Source of the DNA: Stenotrophomonas maltophilia
Lineage (GTDB): Bacteria; Pseudomonadota; Gammaproteobacteria; Xanthomonadales; Xanthomonadaceae
NCBI RefSeq assembly: GCF_004920835.1
Contig: NZ_QFHO01000005.1
Span: forward strand, 62,001 to 126,000
Reading direction: 5' to 3'
DNA: 64,000 bases
Shown: positions 35,917-45,662 of the stretch, one piece after another
Numbering within the stretch: the first letter of the stretch is position 1
Layout of the letters: the number at the start of each line of letters is the position of its first letter
Made by a program: the position numbers and the translations under genes
The notes under the pieces: generated by a model
The model's input: only the letters and a program-made list of their open reading frames with translations
What the model was told of the DNA's origin: nothing
Database searches by the model: none

Positions 35917-38049
35917 ATGAAATCCACCCTCTGCCTGTTGCTTGCCAGCCTGATGACCACCACCGCTACCGCCGCCACTCCGCCCGTTCCGCCGGATGCC
36001 GCCAAGCATCCGCACGTGGTCAAGGCGCCGTTCGGCGCGACCCGCAACGATGACTATTACTGGCTGCGCGACGACAAACGCGAGAACAAGGACATGCTGG
36101 CCTACCTGCAGGCCGAGAATGCCTATGCCGACCAGCTGCTGGCACCGCTGAAGCCACTGGAAGACACCCTGTACAAGGAGATCGTCGGCCGCATCAAGCA
36201 GGACGATTCCAGTGTGCCGGCGCGTGAGCGCGGCTACTGGTACTACAGCCGCTACGAGACCGGCCAGGACTACCCCATCCATGCGCGCCGCAAGGGTGCG
36301 ATGGAAGCGCCCGAGGAGATCCTGCTCGACGTCAATGCACTGGCCGCCGGCAAGGGTTACTTCAGTGTCGGCTCGATGGAGGTCAGCCAGGACAACCAGC
36401 TGTTGGCCTGGGCAGATGATGACGTCGGCCGCCGCCAGTACACCATCCGCTTCAAGGACCTGCGCACCGGCCAGGTGCTGCCCGATGTGATCAGCGGCAG
36501 CTCCGGTGATCTGGTCTGGGCCGACGACAACCGCACCGTGCTGTACGTCGAGAACGATCCGGAAACGCTGTTGACCGTGCGCGTGAAGAAGCACGTGCTG
36601 GGCACACCGGCCAGTGCCGACACCGTCGTCTACGAAGAGAAGGACGACAGTTTCTACATGGGCATCGGCCGCACCCGCGACGACCGCTTCATCACCATCG
36701 GCGTGCACAGCACCGTGTCCTCGGAGGAGCGCTACGCGCCGGCCAGTGATCCGACCACCTTCACCGTGCTTGCGCCGCGCCAGCGCGATGTCGAGTATGA
36801 CGCTGACCACTACGATGGCCGCTGGGTGATCCGCACCAACGACGGTGCGAAGAACTTCAAGCTGGTCAACGCGCCTACCGATGCCACCTCGCGCTCGCAG
36901 TGGCAGGACTGGATCGCGCACGACGCTGCGGTGTTCATCGAAGGCTTCGAGCTGTTCGACAGCTATACCGCCATCGCCGAACGTTCCGAGGGCCTGGAGC
37001 GCATCCGCCTGCTGTTCAAGGATGGCCGCAGCGATTACGTGAAGGCTGATGAGCCGGCGTATTCGATGGGCCTGGGCGACAACACCGAGGCCGATACGCC
37101 GTGGTTGCGTTACGTCTACACCTCGATGACCACCCCGACCACGGTGTTCGAGCTGAACACTGCCACGGGCGAGCGCCGTCAGCTGAAGCAGCAGCCGGTG
37201 ATCGGCTATGACGTATCGAAGTACGAAACCGACCGCGTGTGGATCACCGCCCGCGACGGGGTCAAGGTGCCGGTGTCGCTGGTCTACCGCAAGGGCTACC
37301 AGAAGGATGGCAAGGGCGCGCTGTTCCAGTACGCCTACGGCAGCTACGGCATGTCGATGGACCCGTACTTCAACCAGACCGCGGTGAGCCTGCTCGATCG
37401 CGGCGTGGTGTATGCCATTGCGCATATCCGCGGCGGCCAGGAAATGGGCCGTGACTGGTACGAGAACGGCAAGCTGCTGCACAAGCAGAACACCTTCAAC
37501 GATTTCATCGACGTCACCCGTGGCCTGGTGGCACAGGGATGGGCGGCGAAAGATCGCGTGGCCGCCTCCGGTGGCAGCGCCGGCGGCCTGCTGATGGGCG
37601 CGGTGGCCAACCAAGCGCCGCAGGACTATCGGGTGATGGTGGCGCAGGTGCCGTTCGTCGACGTGGTCACCACCATGCTCGACCCGACCATTCCGCTGAC
37701 CACCAACGAATACGACGAGTGGGGCAACCCGGAGCAGAAGCCGTACTACGACTACATGCTGTCCTACTCGCCCTATGACAACGTGAAGAAGCAGGCCTAC
37801 CCGGCGCTGTTCGTGGGCACCGGCCTGTGGGATTCGCAGGTGCAGTACTGGGAGCCGGCCAAGTGGGTGGCCAAGCTGCGTGACGACAACACCGGTCATC
37901 TTCCGATCCTGTTCCGCACCAACATGGAAGCTGGTCACGGTGGCAAGTCGGGGCGCTTCCAGCGCTACCGTGAGCTGTCCGAGTCATACGCCTTCGTGCT
38001 GCAGCAGCTGGGTATCCAGGACCCGGCCGGCGCCGCTGCGGCGGAATGA
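35917..38049 (+). CDS. ptrB: Oligopeptidase B-like S9 peptidase, exported
   Basis: A 710-residue serine peptidase with a signal peptide (residues 1-20). NDDYYWLRDDKRENKDMLAYLQAEN and the following REYYW-type region (SVPARERGYWYYSRYE) are characteristic of oligopeptidase B, which cuts after basic residues. The nucleophile is Ser554 in GGSAGGLL and the His lies in EAGHGGKSGRF. Most homologues are cytoplasmic, so the clear signal peptide is notable; PtrB-like secreted forms occur in Xanthomonadaceae by my recollection. ATG 35917 is preceded by CAGGAG. Confidence 0.9.
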   Translation: MKSTLCLLLASLMTTTATAATPPVPPDAAKHPHVVKAPFGATRNDDYYWLRDDKRENKDMLAYLQAENAYADQLLAPLKPLEDTLYKEIVGRIKQDDSSVPARERGYWYYSRYETGQDYPIHARRKGAMEAPEEILLDVNALAAGKGYFSVGSMEVSQDNQLLAWADDDVGRRQYTIRFKDLRTGQVLPDVISGSSGDLVWADDNRTVLYVENDPETLLTVRVKKHVLGTPASADTVVYEEKDDSFYMGIGRTRDDRFITIGVHSTVSSEERYAPASDPTTFTVLAPRQRDVEYDADHYDGRWVIRTNDGAKNFKLVNAPTDATSRSQWQDWIAHDAAVFIEGFELFDSYTAIAERSEGLERIRLLFKDGRSDYVKADEPAYSMGLGDNTEADTPWLRYVYTSMTTPTTVFELNTATGERRQLKQQPVIGYDVSKYETDRVWITARDGVKVPVSLVYRKGYQKDGKGALFQYAYGSYGMSMDPYFNQTAVSLLDRGVVYAIAHIRGGQEMGRDWYENGKLLHKQNTFNDFIDVTRGLVAQGWAAKDRVAASGGSAGGLLMGAVANQAPQDYRVMVAQVPFVDVVTTMLDPTIPLTTNEYDEWGNPEQKPYYDYMLSYSPYDNVKKQAYPALFVGTGLWDSQVQYWEPAKWVAKLRDDNTGHLPILFRTNMEAGHGGKSGRFQRYRELSESYAFVLQQLGIQDPAGAAAAE

Positions 38050-38104
38050 GGCACGGTGGCGGCGGTGATATCGCCGCCGCCACCGCTCTGGGTATCCTTG
38101 TGCG

Positions 38105-38527
38105 ATGAGCCAGCCCGACCCACCCGTTGCCAAAGCATCGTCCGCGCCGGTCCGGCCGGTACGTTTCCGCTGGGCCTGGTGGCTGCTGGCGTACGTCAGC
38201 CTCGGCACCGGCATCGTCGGCATCTTCGTGCCGGGCCTGCCGACCACCGTATTCATCCTGATCTCGGCCTGGGCCGCTTCGCGCGGTTCCGAGCGCCTGC
38301 ACAACTGGTTGCTGCAACACCCGCGTTTCGGCCCGGCCATCGCCAACTGGCAGGCGCATGGCGCGGTCAGCCGTTATGGCAAGTGGATGGCCACGGTCAC
38401 CATGGCGGTGTGCGCCGGCATCATGCTGTGGTGCGTGCCGATCGCCTGGGTGAAGTGGTTCTCGATCGGAAGCATGACCGTGGTGGCGATCTGGTTGTGG
38501 ACCCGGCCGTTGCCGCCACCCGAGTAA
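38105..38527 (+). CDS. YbaN family (DUF454) inner-membrane protein
   Basis: A 140-residue protein with an N-terminal cytoplasmic tail of about 25 residues and three to four helices. GTGIVGIFVPGLPTTVFILISAWAASRGSERLHNWLL is split across the first two helices and is the family hallmark (the VGxxLPxLPTTPF-type motif, here VGIFVPGLPTTVF). HPRFGPAIANW is also conserved. Function of the family is unknown. Starts 56 bases after ptrB and could share its transcript. Confidence 0.88.
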   Translation: MSQPDPPVAKASSAPVRPVRFRWAWWLLAYVSLGTGIVGIFVPGLPTTVFILISAWAASRGSERLHNWLLQHPRFGPAIANWQAHGAVSRYGKWMATVTMAVCAGIMLWCVPIAWVKWFSIGSMTVVAIWLWTRPLPPPE

Positions 38528-38534
38528 CGTCCCC

Positions 38535-38598
38535 CGCCGGGCATGACCCGGCGCTACCAGGGGGCCCGGTTGCGGTAGCGCCGGGCCATGCCCGGCGG
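38535..38598. repeat. Facing pair of SMAG-type palindromes
   Basis: An opposite-strand copy ending CTAC at 38557 and a GTAG-headed copy from 38575 share the GCCGGGC-ATG-type core. They separate ybaN from lptM. Confidence 0.85.
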
Positions 38599-38655
38599 AT
38601 GCGCGGCACGGCACCCTGCACCAACCGCTCAGCCGCCAATGGCTATACTCGGGGC

Positions 38656-38928
38656 ATGAAGATCCCCCATCGAAACGCCATCCTGATTCCGCTGGCAGCG
38701 GCTTCGCTGCTGCTCCTCGCCGCCTGCGGCAACAAGGGCCCGCTGGTACTGCCGCAGAAGCCGGTGCCGGTGGAAGAACTGGTCGAACCGGTTGCCGAGC
38801 CCGCCAACGAAGCGACTCCGGCGGAGACCCAGGGCACCGGCACCCCGGCCACGACCGTGGACCCGGCCGCGCCGACGACCCAGCCGGCGCCTGCGCCCGC
38901 GAAGAAGGTGGGCAGCGGGAATGAGTGA
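38656..38928 (+). CDS. lptM: Small outer-membrane lipoprotein, LptM (YifL) family
   Basis: A 90-residue lipoprotein with lipobox LLAAC followed by [12 protein letters not shown], the conserved mature start of LptM/YifL. The rest is a proline-, threonine- and alanine-rich tail ending KKVGSGNE. In E. coli LptM helps oxidative maturation of LptD and hence LPS transport. Its position directly before dapF matches the E. coli yifL-dapF order, and the two frames overlap by eight bases. TATACT near 38643 may be the -10 element. Confidence 0.9.
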   Translation: MKIPHRNAILIPLAAASLLLLAACGNKGPLVLPQKPVPVEELVEPVAEPANEATPAETQGTGTPATTVDPAAPTTQPAPAPAKKVGSGNE

Positions 38929-39772
38929 GGCCGGTTCCAAGGCGCTGCGTTTCAGCAAGATGCACGGCGCGGGCAATGATTTCGTAGTGATCGACCTGCG
39001 TGACGGCACCGTGCCGCCTACGCCCGAGCTGGCCGCGCGCCTGGCCGATCGCCACACCGGTGTCGGCTGCGATCAGATCCTGACCATCGAAGCGCCGCGT
39101 GCGGAAGGCTCGGTGGCTTCGTACCGGATCTGGAATGCCGATGGTTCCAATTCCGAACAGTGCGGCAACGGTGCGCGCTGCATCGCCGCCTGGCTGGTGC
39201 GCGAGGGCAGTGCACAGGGCGATGCGTTCGTCATCGACAGCCCGCTGGCCAGCCACGAAGTGAAGGTGCTGGGCGATGGCCAGTACGCGGTAACCATGGG
39301 CGTGCCCGCGTTCGAGCCGGCCAACGTGCCGCTGGTGGGCTTCGCCCATCCGCGCGAGGAATACCTGCTGCCGCTGCAGGGCGAGACCGTGCGTTTTGCC
39401 GCAGTGTCGATGGGCAATCCGCACGCGGTGATTGAAGTCGGCCTGATCGATGCCGCACCGGTCGAGCGCGTCGGTTCGCTGCTGCAGCAGCATGCGTCGT
39501 TCCCGCGTTCGGTGAACGTGGGCTTCGCCCAGGTGATGAGCCCCGCGCATGCACGCCTGCGCGTGTTCGAGCGCGGCGTCGGCGAAACCCTGGCCTGCGG
39601 CAGCGGTGCCTGTGCCGCTGCGGTGACCCTGATGCAGCGTGGCCGCTTGCAGCGCGATGCGCGCATCAGCCTGCCCGGTGGTGACCTCCGCATCCAGTGG
39701 CCGGGTGATGGCCAGCCGGTGGTAATGGCCGGCCCGACTGCATTCGTCTTCGAAGGGGAGTGGATCGCATGA
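38921..39772 (+). CDS. dapF: Diaminopimelate epimerase
   Basis: Interconverts LL- and meso-diaminopimelate for peptidoglycan and lysine synthesis. The protein is 283 residues. [16 protein letters not shown] opens it; the two catalytic cysteines are in [10 protein letters not shown] and [11 protein letters not shown]. It overlaps lptM by eight bases and the next gene by four, so lptM-dapF-DUF484-xerC is a tight operon. Confidence 0.98.
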   Translation: MSEAGSKALRFSKMHGAGNDFVVIDLRDGTVPPTPELAARLADRHTGVGCDQILTIEAPRAEGSVASYRIWNADGSNSEQCGNGARCIAAWLVREGSAQGDAFVIDSPLASHEVKVLGDGQYAVTMGVPAFEPANVPLVGFAHPREEYLLPLQGETVRFAAVSMGNPHAVIEVGLIDAAPVERVGSLLQQHASFPRSVNVGFAQVMSPAHARLRVFERGVGETLACGSGACAAAVTLMQRGRLQRDARISLPGGDLRIQWPGDGQPVVMAGPTAFVFEGEWIA

Positions 39773-40443
39773 CCGAAACCGTCGACAAGCTCGGGGCCCA
39801 CGAAGTTGCTGCCTGGTTGCGGCGTCATCCCGGCTTCCTCAAGCAGTTCCCGGACCTGGCCCTGACCCTGGTGGTGCCCCGCGATGACGGCCCGACCGCA
39901 TCGCTGGCCAGCTACCAGCTGGAAGTGCTGCGTGAGAAGAACCGCGAGCTCGCGCGACGCTTGGCCGATCTGGGCGCCACCGCACAGGTCAACGAGCGTC
40001 TGGCGGTGCGTACGCACCAGCTGACCCTGGCGCTGATGAAGCAGGACAACGCCGCCGACACCCTGCGTGCGATGGCCGCCTCGCTGCAGGAAGACTTCGC
40101 CGGCGACCTGGTGCGGTTGGTGGTGCACACGCCGGTGGCGGGACTGGAACAGGCCGACTGGCTGCAGGTGATCGCCGCCGATGATGCGCAGCTCGGTCCG
40201 TTCCGCGATTGCCTGAAGGACGGCGAGCCGATCTGTGGCCGCCTGCAGCCGGAAAAGAACGCCGTGCTGTATGGCGTACGCAGCGAAGAAGTGCAGACCA
40301 CCGCATTGCTGCCACTGCCGGGCGTAGGCCTGATCGCGGTCGGCAGCCATGACCCGAACCGCTTCTACCCGGGCATGGGCACGCTGTTCCTGCGCATGAT
40401 GGGCGATGCGCTGGTCACCGGCCTGAAGCGCTTCCCGGGCTGA
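39769..40443 (+). CDS. DUF484 family protein
   Basis: A 224-residue soluble protein with an N-terminal helix pair ([21 protein letters not shown]; quoted start [13 protein letters not shown]), a coiled-coil segment around residues 45-85 and a GAF-like C-terminal domain. Such genes sit between dapF and xerC in many gammaproteobacteria. Function unknown. The ATG overlaps the dapF TGA, and the stop is 13 bases before xerC. Confidence 0.88.
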   Translation: MTETVDKLGAHEVAAWLRRHPGFLKQFPDLALTLVVPRDDGPTASLASYQLEVLREKNRELARRLADLGATAQVNERLAVRTHQLTLALMKQDNAADTLRAMAASLQEDFAGDLVRLVVHTPVAGLEQADWLQVIAADDAQLGPFRDCLKDGEPICGRLQPEKNAVLYGVRSEEVQTTALLPLPGVGLIAVGSHDPNRFYPGMGTLFLRMMGDALVTGLKRFPG

Positions 40444-40456
40444 GCAGGACACGACG

Positions 40457-41347
40457 ATGAGCGCGGTACAGGCCTTCCTGCAGCACCTGCAGGTGGAGCG
40501 TCGGATGTCGGCGCATACGCTTGATGCCTATCGCCGCGACCTGGACGCTCTGTCGGTGTGGGCCGAGCCGCGGGGCGTGGCGGTGGAAGCACTCGATGCC
40601 GAAACGCTGCGCCAGTTCGTCGCCGATGAACACCGCCGCGGACTGTCGGCCAAGAGCCTGCAGCGCCGCTTGTCTGCCTGCCGCAGCTTCTACGCCTGGC
40701 TGCTCAAGCACGACCGTATCGAGGTCAACCCGGCGGCGACGCTGAAGGCGCCGCGCGCGCCACGCCGGCTGCCGCAGGTGCTCGATGCCGATGAAGCCGT
40801 GCAGCTGGTTGAACTGGAGCCCGAGGGTGAACTCGGCCGTCGTGATCGCGCGTTGCTGGAACTGTTCTATTCCTCCGGCCTGCGCCTGAGCGAAGTGTGT
40901 GCGTTGACCTGGCGCGATCTTGATTTTGCCAGCGGCCTGGTCAACGTGATGGGCAAGGGCAATCGCCAGCGCCGGGTGCCGTTCGGCCGACCAGCGCGCG
41001 AAGCGCTGCAGGCATGGCGTGCGGAAAGTGGTGGTGGCCCGGCAATGCCGGTGTTTCCCGGTCGCAACGGGTCGATCAGCCAACGCGCGGTGCAGATCCG
41101 CATCCGCCAGCTGGCGCAGCGCCAGGGCCTGTTCAAGCACGTGCATCCGCACATGCTGCGGCATAGTTTCGCCAGCCATATCCTGGAATCCTCCGGCGAC
41201 CTGCGCGGCGTGCAGGAGTTGCTCGGCCATGCCGACATCGCCACCACGCAGATCTATACCCACCTCGATTTCCAGCATCTGGCCAAGGTCTACGACGCCG
41301 CGCATCCACGTGCGAAGCGTCGCAGCAAGGACGACAAGGCTGAATAG
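40457..41347 (+). CDS. xerC: Tyrosine recombinase XerC
   Basis: Resolves chromosome dimers at dif together with XerD and FtsK. The protein is 296 residues: an N-terminal SAM-like domain ([19 protein letters not shown]) and a C-terminal catalytic domain. Active residues are visible as Arg in SSGLRLSEV, His-x-x-Arg in [10 protein letters not shown], His in [11 protein letters not shown] and the nucleophile Tyr in [11 protein letters not shown]. Last gene of the dapF operon. Confidence 0.96.
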   Translation: MSAVQAFLQHLQVERRMSAHTLDAYRRDLDALSVWAEPRGVAVEALDAETLRQFVADEHRRGLSAKSLQRRLSACRSFYAWLLKHDRIEVNPAATLKAPRAPRRLPQVLDADEAVQLVELEPEGELGRRDRALLELFYSSGLRLSEVCALTWRDLDFASGLVNVMGKGNRQRRVPFGRPAREALQAWRAESGGGPAMPVFPGRNGSISQRAVQIRIRQLAQRQGLFKHVHPHMLRHSFASHILESSGDLRGVQELLGHADIATTQIYTHLDFQHLAKVYDAAHPRAKRRSKDDKAE

Positions 41348-41425
41348 ACCGCCCTTGATCTGGATCAGGGCTGGGCGGATGCAACCGGCGCACCGTGGCC
41401 GCAGGCCACGAGGAAACTGCCTGCC

Positions 41426-41626
41426 ATGGCGAAGCCCATTCCGCTGCACCCCAGGCATCCCGAGCGCATCTGCTGGGGCTGCGACCGCTACTGCGCGGCT
41501 GACGCGCTGGCCTGCGGCAATGGTTCCGGCCGGACCCAGCATCCGATCGAGACGCAGGGGGAGGACTGGTACATTGCCTGGGGCATCGAGCCCAATCCGG
41601 AGCGGCCGTCGCAGGCAAAACTTTGA
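41426..41626 (+). CDS. DUF3079 small cysteine-rich protein
   Basis: A 66-residue protein with four cysteines (ICWGCDRYCAADALACGNGS) followed by RTQHPIE and DWY. This is the whole of the DUF3079 family pattern; the cysteines could bind a metal. ATG 41426 is preceded by GGAAAC. Function unknown. It lies between xerC and hslV on the same strand. Confidence 0.85.
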   Translation: MAKPIPLHPRHPERICWGCDRYCAADALACGNGSGRTQHPIETQGEDWYIAWGIEPNPERPSQAKL

Positions 41627-41799
41627 ACGACAGGCGTTCCACGTTCGGGCGGCGGGGTCCGCGGGCATTGCGATGCGCTCGTTGAAAAGGCGCCGGCCTG
41701 CCAATGGCGCGCCGCCAAGCGCTGAACGGCAGCCATCCGCTCAGGCTTGATCGCACCCGGCGCTGTCCCCATCTCCCGGGAACAGCTATCGGAGGCCGC

Positions 41800-42351
41800 A
41801 TGGACCCCAGTCAGAATCCCAACGTTTTCCACGCCACCACCATCGTCTGCGTCCGTCGCGGCGAGCACGTGGCCATTGCCGGCGACGGCCAGGTCACGCT
41901 GGGCCACACCGTGATGAAGGGCAATGCGCGCAAGGTGCGCCGCCTTGGCCGTGACGGCCAGGTGCTGGCCGGCTTCGCCGGTGCCGCTGCCGATGCCTTC
42001 ACCCTGTTCGAGCTGTTCGAGGCCAAGCTGGAAAAACACGGCCAGCTGCAGCGCGCTGCGGTCGAGCTGGCCAAGGATTGGCGCACCGAGCGCCGTCTGG
42101 GCAAGCTCGAAGCCCTGCTGGCCGTGGCCGACAAGGAAACCTCGCTGATCATCAGCGGCACCGGTGATGTGATCGAGCCGGAGGACGGCATCATCGCCAT
42201 CGGTTCCGGTGGTTCCTATGCACTGTCGGCCGCCCGCGCGCTGATGGCGCACACCGAACTGGATGCGCGCACCATCGCCAGTGAAGCGATCGGCATCGCC
42301 GGCGACATCTGCATCTATACCAACCGCAACGTGGTGGTCGAGGAGCTGTAA
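41800..42351 (+). CDS. hslV: ATP-dependent protease subunit HslV
   Basis: Proteolytic subunit of the HslUV (ClpYQ) heat-shock protease. The protein is 183 residues. The N-terminal Thr nucleophile family motif TTIVCVRR begins at residue 13, so a 12-residue propeptide ([12 protein letters not shown]) must be removed, against only Met in E. coli. [20 protein letters not shown] and [14 protein letters not shown] are conserved. ATG 41800 has GGAGG just upstream. hslU follows after 60 bases, interrupted by a repeat. Confidence 0.97.
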   Translation: MDPSQNPNVFHATTIVCVRRGEHVAIAGDGQVTLGHTVMKGNARKVRRLGRDGQVLAGFAGAAADAFTLFELFEAKLEKHGQLQRAAVELAKDWRTERRLGKLEALLAVADKETSLIISGTGDVIEPEDGIIAIGSGGSYALSAARALMAHTELDARTIASEAIGIAGDICIYTNRNVVVEEL

Positions 42352-42363
42352 CGCTCCCCGATC

Positions 42364-42386
42364 CGCCGGGCATGGCCCGGCGCTAC
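42364..42386. repeat. SMAG-type palindrome inside the hslVU operon
   Basis: CGCCGGGCATGGCCCGGCGCTAC in the 60-base hslV-hslU gap; read on the minus strand it is GTAG-headed. It could stabilise the upstream mRNA or modulate the HslV to HslU ratio. Confidence 0.8.
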
Positions 42387-42411
42387 CGACAACGAATTCG
42401 TGAGCACATCC

Positions 42412-43785
42412 ATGTCGAAGATCGAAGTTTCCTCCGCCACCATGACCCCGCGCGAGATCGTGCAGGAGCTGGACCGGCATATCGTGGGCCAGCACGACGC
42501 CAAGCGCGCGGTGGCCATCGCCCTGCGCAACCGCTGGCGTCGCATGCAGCTGGTGCCTGAGCTGCGCAATGAGGTGATGCCGAAGAACATCCTGATGATC
42601 GGCCCGACCGGCGTCGGCAAGACCGAGATCGCACGCCGCCTGGCCACGCTGGCCAACGCGCCGTTCGTCAAGGTCGAAGCAACCCGCTTCACCGAAGTCG
42701 GCTACGTCGGCAAGGACGTCGAGCAGATCATCCGTGACCTGGCCGATACCGCAGTGAAGCTTTACCGCGAACAGGCCAAGGTGCGCGTGCGTATCCAGGC
42801 CGAAGAGCGCGCCGAAGACCGCATCCTTGATGCGCTGCTGCCGCGACGTAGTGGCGGCATCGGTTTCGATCCGGAGGTGGCGCGCAACGAGCCGTCGGCA
42901 CAGGACAACGAGACCCGCATCAAGTTCCGCAAGATGCTGCGCAATGGTGAGTTGGACGACCGCGAGATCGAGCTCGACCTGGCCGCCAACGTCAGCATGG
43001 ACATCATGACCCCGCCGGGCATGGAGGAAATGGGCCAGCAGCTGAAGTCGATGTTCGCCAACCTCGGTGGTGGCGCCAAGGCGCACAAGCGCACGCTGAC
43101 CATCAAGGCCGCGCGTCCGCTGCTGATCGAAGAAGAAGCCGGCAAGCTGGTCAACGAGGACGACATCCGTACCGCGGCGATCGAAGCCTGCGAGCAGCAC
43201 GGCATCGTTTTCATCGACGAGATCGACAAGGTCGCCAAGCGTGGTGACAACGTGGGTGGTGGCGACGTCTCGCGCGAAGGCGTGCAGCGCGACCTGCTGC
43301 CGCTGGTGGAAGGCTCCAACGTGTCCACCAAGTACGGCACGATCAAGACCGACCACATCCTGTTCATTGCCTCCGGCGCATTCCACCTGGCCAAGCCCAG
43401 CGACCTGATTCCCGAGCTGCAGGGTCGTTTCCCGATCCGTGTCGAGCTGGGTGCGCTGAGCAAGAACGATTTCGTGCGCATCCTGACCGAACCGAAGGCC
43501 GCGCTGACCAAGCAGTACGAGGCGCTGCTGGCCACCGAGGGCGTCAAGGTCAGCTTCACCGCCGATGCCATCGATCGCCTGGCCGAGATCGCCTTCCAGG
43601 TGAACGAGCGCCAGGAGAACATCGGTGCGCGCCGCCTGCACACCGTGCTGGAGCGGTTGCTGGATTCGCTCAGCTACGAAGCACCGGACCGTGATGGCGA
43701 GACCCTTGCAATCGACAGCGCCTACGTCGATACGCACCTGGGCGAGCTGGTGCAGGATCCGGACCTCAGCCGCTACATCCTGTAA
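42412..43785 (+). CDS. hslU: ATP-dependent protease ATPase subunit HslU
   Basis: AAA+ unfoldase that feeds substrates to HslV. The protein is 457 residues. [20 protein letters not shown] is the family start, [15 protein letters not shown] is Walker A, the pore loop is GYVGKDV, Walker B is [14 protein letters not shown], and the intermediate domain lies between about 110 and 240. The C-terminal tail ends DLSRYIL, the peptide that inserts into HslV. ATG 42412 (MSKIEVSS) is preferred over GTG 42400. Confidence 0.98.
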   Translation: MSKIEVSSATMTPREIVQELDRHIVGQHDAKRAVAIALRNRWRRMQLVPELRNEVMPKNILMIGPTGVGKTEIARRLATLANAPFVKVEATRFTEVGYVGKDVEQIIRDLADTAVKLYREQAKVRVRIQAEERAEDRILDALLPRRSGGIGFDPEVARNEPSAQDNETRIKFRKMLRNGELDDREIELDLAANVSMDIMTPPGMEEMGQQLKSMFANLGGGAKAHKRTLTIKAARPLLIEEEAGKLVNEDDIRTAAIEACEQHGIVFIDEIDKVAKRGDNVGGGDVSREGVQRDLLPLVEGSNVSTKYGTIKTDHILFIASGAFHLAKPSDLIPELQGRFPIRVELGALSKNDFVRILTEPKAALTKQYEALLATEGVKVSFTADAIDRLAEIAFQVNERQENIGARRLHTVLERLLDSLSYEAPDRDGETLAIDSAYVDTHLGELVQDPDLSRYIL

Positions 43786-43806
43786 CGCAGAAGGCCGCTA
43801 TCCGAT

Positions 43807-43844
43807 GGGGGCGGATCCCTCGCCGTGGCGAGGGCTCTGACCCC
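43807..43844. repeat. GGGGTC-type inverted repeat
   Basis: GGGGGCGGATCCCTCGCC pairs with GGCGAGGGCTCTGACCCC apart from two central mismatches. It lies 22 bases after hslU. Confidence 0.7.
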
Positions 43845-43860
43845 GGCCGCTGCAACATGG

Positions 43861-43888
43861 AAGGCTGCCGCAAGGCGGCCTTCTTCGT
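43861..43888. terminator. Intrinsic terminator between convergent genes
   Basis: AAGGCTGCC and GGCGGCCTT form a 9-bp stem (one G-U pair in RNA) with a GCAA tetraloop, followed by CTTCGTT. It lies after hslU and just before the end of the convergent oxidoreductase gene. Confidence 0.8.
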
Positions 43889-43894
43889 TGATGG

Positions 43895-44887
43895 TCAGCG
43901 CGATTGCCGTGTGCGGTAGGCCTGCAGCACCTGATCCATCACCGCATTGGTGCGGGCGGCGCTGACGCCGGTTGACGGCGAGTGGCCGTTGCCGCGCAGC
44001 TCATCGACCAGAGTGGCGATCAACGGCTGCTGGATCGACGGCGGGTTCTGGATGTCGAACGCCTGCACGCCGGCCTCGGTCTCCAGTACTACCGGAACAT
44101 CATCGAAGGTGGCAAAGCGCAGCTGACCGTGGTCGCCGGTGATCTCGACTTCATCCTGGCGGCGGAACGCGCAGAAACTCCACTGCGCGATGCCATGCAC
44201 CCCCCGACCGGCACGAAAGCACATCGAGACGCTGTCCTCGGCGGCATACGCGCCTGCCTGCGAACTGGCCAGGCCACGCACATCGGTCAAAGGCCCGAGC
44301 AGGTGATCGAGCAGGTCCAGGGTGTGCGAGCCCAGATCAACGAACAGGCCGCCGCCGGAGATTGCCGGGTTGGTCCGCCAGAAGTCCGGCGACGCGGCAT
44401 TCGCCGAGTGCGGTCGATGCAGGGTGGCGCGCACGCTGCGCGGTTCACCGATCGCGCCGCTGTCCAGCAGCTGCTTCACCTTCTCGAAGCGGGGCAGGGC
44501 GCGGCGGTAATAGGCTACGAACACCGGTACGCCGCTGCGTGCGCTGGCCTCCATGATGCGTTGGCACTGGTCATGGTCCATGGCCATCGGCTTTTCGATG
44601 TAGACCGGCTTGCCCGCGGCAATCGCCTTCAATGCGTAGTGCATGTGCGTGGAAGGCGGCGTCGCAACGTAGATCGCGTTCACTTCCGGATCGGCGATGA
44701 GCGCATCGGCATCGCCGTACCAGCGGGGAATCGCACGGCGCCGTGCGTAGTCTTCGGCCAGTGCCGCATTGCGGCGCATCACCGCGGCCACCCGTGAGCC
44801 GGGCGCGCCGGCCAGAGCCGGGCCGCTTTTCTTCTCGGTGACACTGCCGCAACCGATGAAGCCCCACGCCACATTGTCCAGGATCAT
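43895..44887 (-). CDS. Gfo/Idh/MocA family oxidoreductase
   Basis: A 330-residue NAD(P)-dependent oxidoreductase of sugars, polyols or similar. The Rossmann motif WGFIGCGSVTEKKSGPAL opens it, and IYVATPPSTHMHYALKAIAAGKPVYIEKPMA includes the signature Glu-Lys-Pro (shown in pieces: VATPPSTH, EKPMA). The C-terminal domain has GGGLFVDLGSHTLDLL. Substrate unknown. ATG 44887 is selected because the Rossmann strand starts nine residues later. It lies downstream of smeT on the same strand, 44 bases away, and could be read through from it. Confidence 0.88.
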   Translation of the reverse strand: MILDNVAWGFIGCGSVTEKKSGPALAGAPGSRVAAVMRRNAALAEDYARRRAIPRWYGDADALIADPEVNAIYVATPPSTHMHYALKAIAAGKPVYIEKPMAMDHDQCQRIMEASARSGVPVFVAYYRRALPRFEKVKQLLDSGAIGEPRSVRATLHRPHSANAASPDFWRTNPAISGGGLFVDLGSHTLDLLDHLLGPLTDVRGLASSQAGAYAAEDSVSMCFRAGRGVHGIAQWSFCAFRRQDEVEITGDHGQLRFATFDDVPVVLETEAGVQAFDIQNPPSIQQPLIATLVDELRGNGHSPSTGVSAARTNAVMDQVLQAYRTRQSR

Positions 44888-44931
44888 GGGGCCGTCCTCA
44901 CATGGGGCCGTCGTGGCGGCAGCAATGCCGC

Positions 44932-45591
44932 TCACGCCTCCGGCAGCGGCTCGGGTACGGTGCCCGGCACGAACACACCTTCCTTCACGTAGGCGGCCAG
45001 GGTCATGTCCAGCGCCAGCATGCCATCGCGCTTGAGGTCCATCAGGTCCGGTTCGACCATCGCCCCGTGCAGCACGCCCAGTACCGTGGCATGCAGCATG
45101 CGTGCGGCGATCTTCGGGTCCGCACCCTCGCGCAGCTGGCCCAGGTCCTGTGCGCGGCGCAGGGCGCGCTCCATCCGGTCCAGCGCATCGCGGAAACCGC
45201 TCTGCTGCAGTTCGGTCAGCACCCTGGTGTCGGCCGAGGCATCGCTGCGCAGCATGATCTCCATGGTCTTGCGCAGGCGCTCGTCCTCGGACAGCTCGAT
45301 GAACGAGTGGATCATCACCGCGCGCAGGTCATGCACCGGGGTGTCGCGCTGGTCGGTGGAGGTGCGCTCCAGTTCCTGCATGAAAGGCAGGTGCACGCGC
45401 TCGACGATCGCGGTCAGCACCTCGCTCTTGTTCTTGAAGTGCCAGTAGACCGCGCCGCGGGTATAGCCGGCACGGGCACCGATCATCTCCAGCGTGGTAC
45501 GGGCCACGCCGTGTTCATGGAAGCAGGCTTCGGCGGCGTCAAGGATGCCTTCCCGGGTTGCCTGGGTGTCCTCTTTGGTCTTGCGGGCCAT
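44932..45591 (-). CDS. smeT: TetR-family repressor of smeDEF
   Basis: A 219-residue TetR repressor beginning MARKTKEDTQATREGILDAA. The helix-turn-helix is in the first 50 residues (TTLEMIGARAGYTRGAVYWH in part) and the rest is a helical ligand domain. SmeT represses smeDEF and its own gene; loss of function causes multidrug resistance. Length and sequence match SmeT. Residue 166, whose change to Gln I recall in a derepressed mutant, is Leu here, so no obvious inactivation is seen. Divergent from smeD with 226 bases between starts. Confidence 0.96.
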   Translation of the reverse strand: MARKTKEDTQATREGILDAAEACFHEHGVARTTLEMIGARAGYTRGAVYWHFKNKSEVLTAIVERVHLPFMQELERTSTDQRDTPVHDLRAVMIHSFIELSEDERLRKTMEIMLRSDASADTRVLTELQQSGFRDALDRMERALRRAQDLGQLREGADPKIAARMLHATVLGVLHGAMVEPDLMDLKRDGMLALDMTLAAYVKEGVFVPGTVPEPLPEA

Positions 45592-45633
45592 GGGTAGGTA
45601 CGAGTGCGGGTGAAACGTGGCTGAATTGTACCT

Positions 45634-45662
45634 GTTTACAAACAAACACGCATGTATGTATA
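45634..45662. promoter_or_regulatory. SmeT operator
   Basis: GTTTACAAACAAACACGCATGTATGTAT-type pseudo-palindrome (given here in two parts: GTTTACAAACAAACACGC then ATGTATGTATATT). It lies in the smeT-smeD intergenic region, is strikingly AT-rich against its surroundings, and matches the known SmeT-binding region that overlaps both promoters. Confidence 0.85.
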
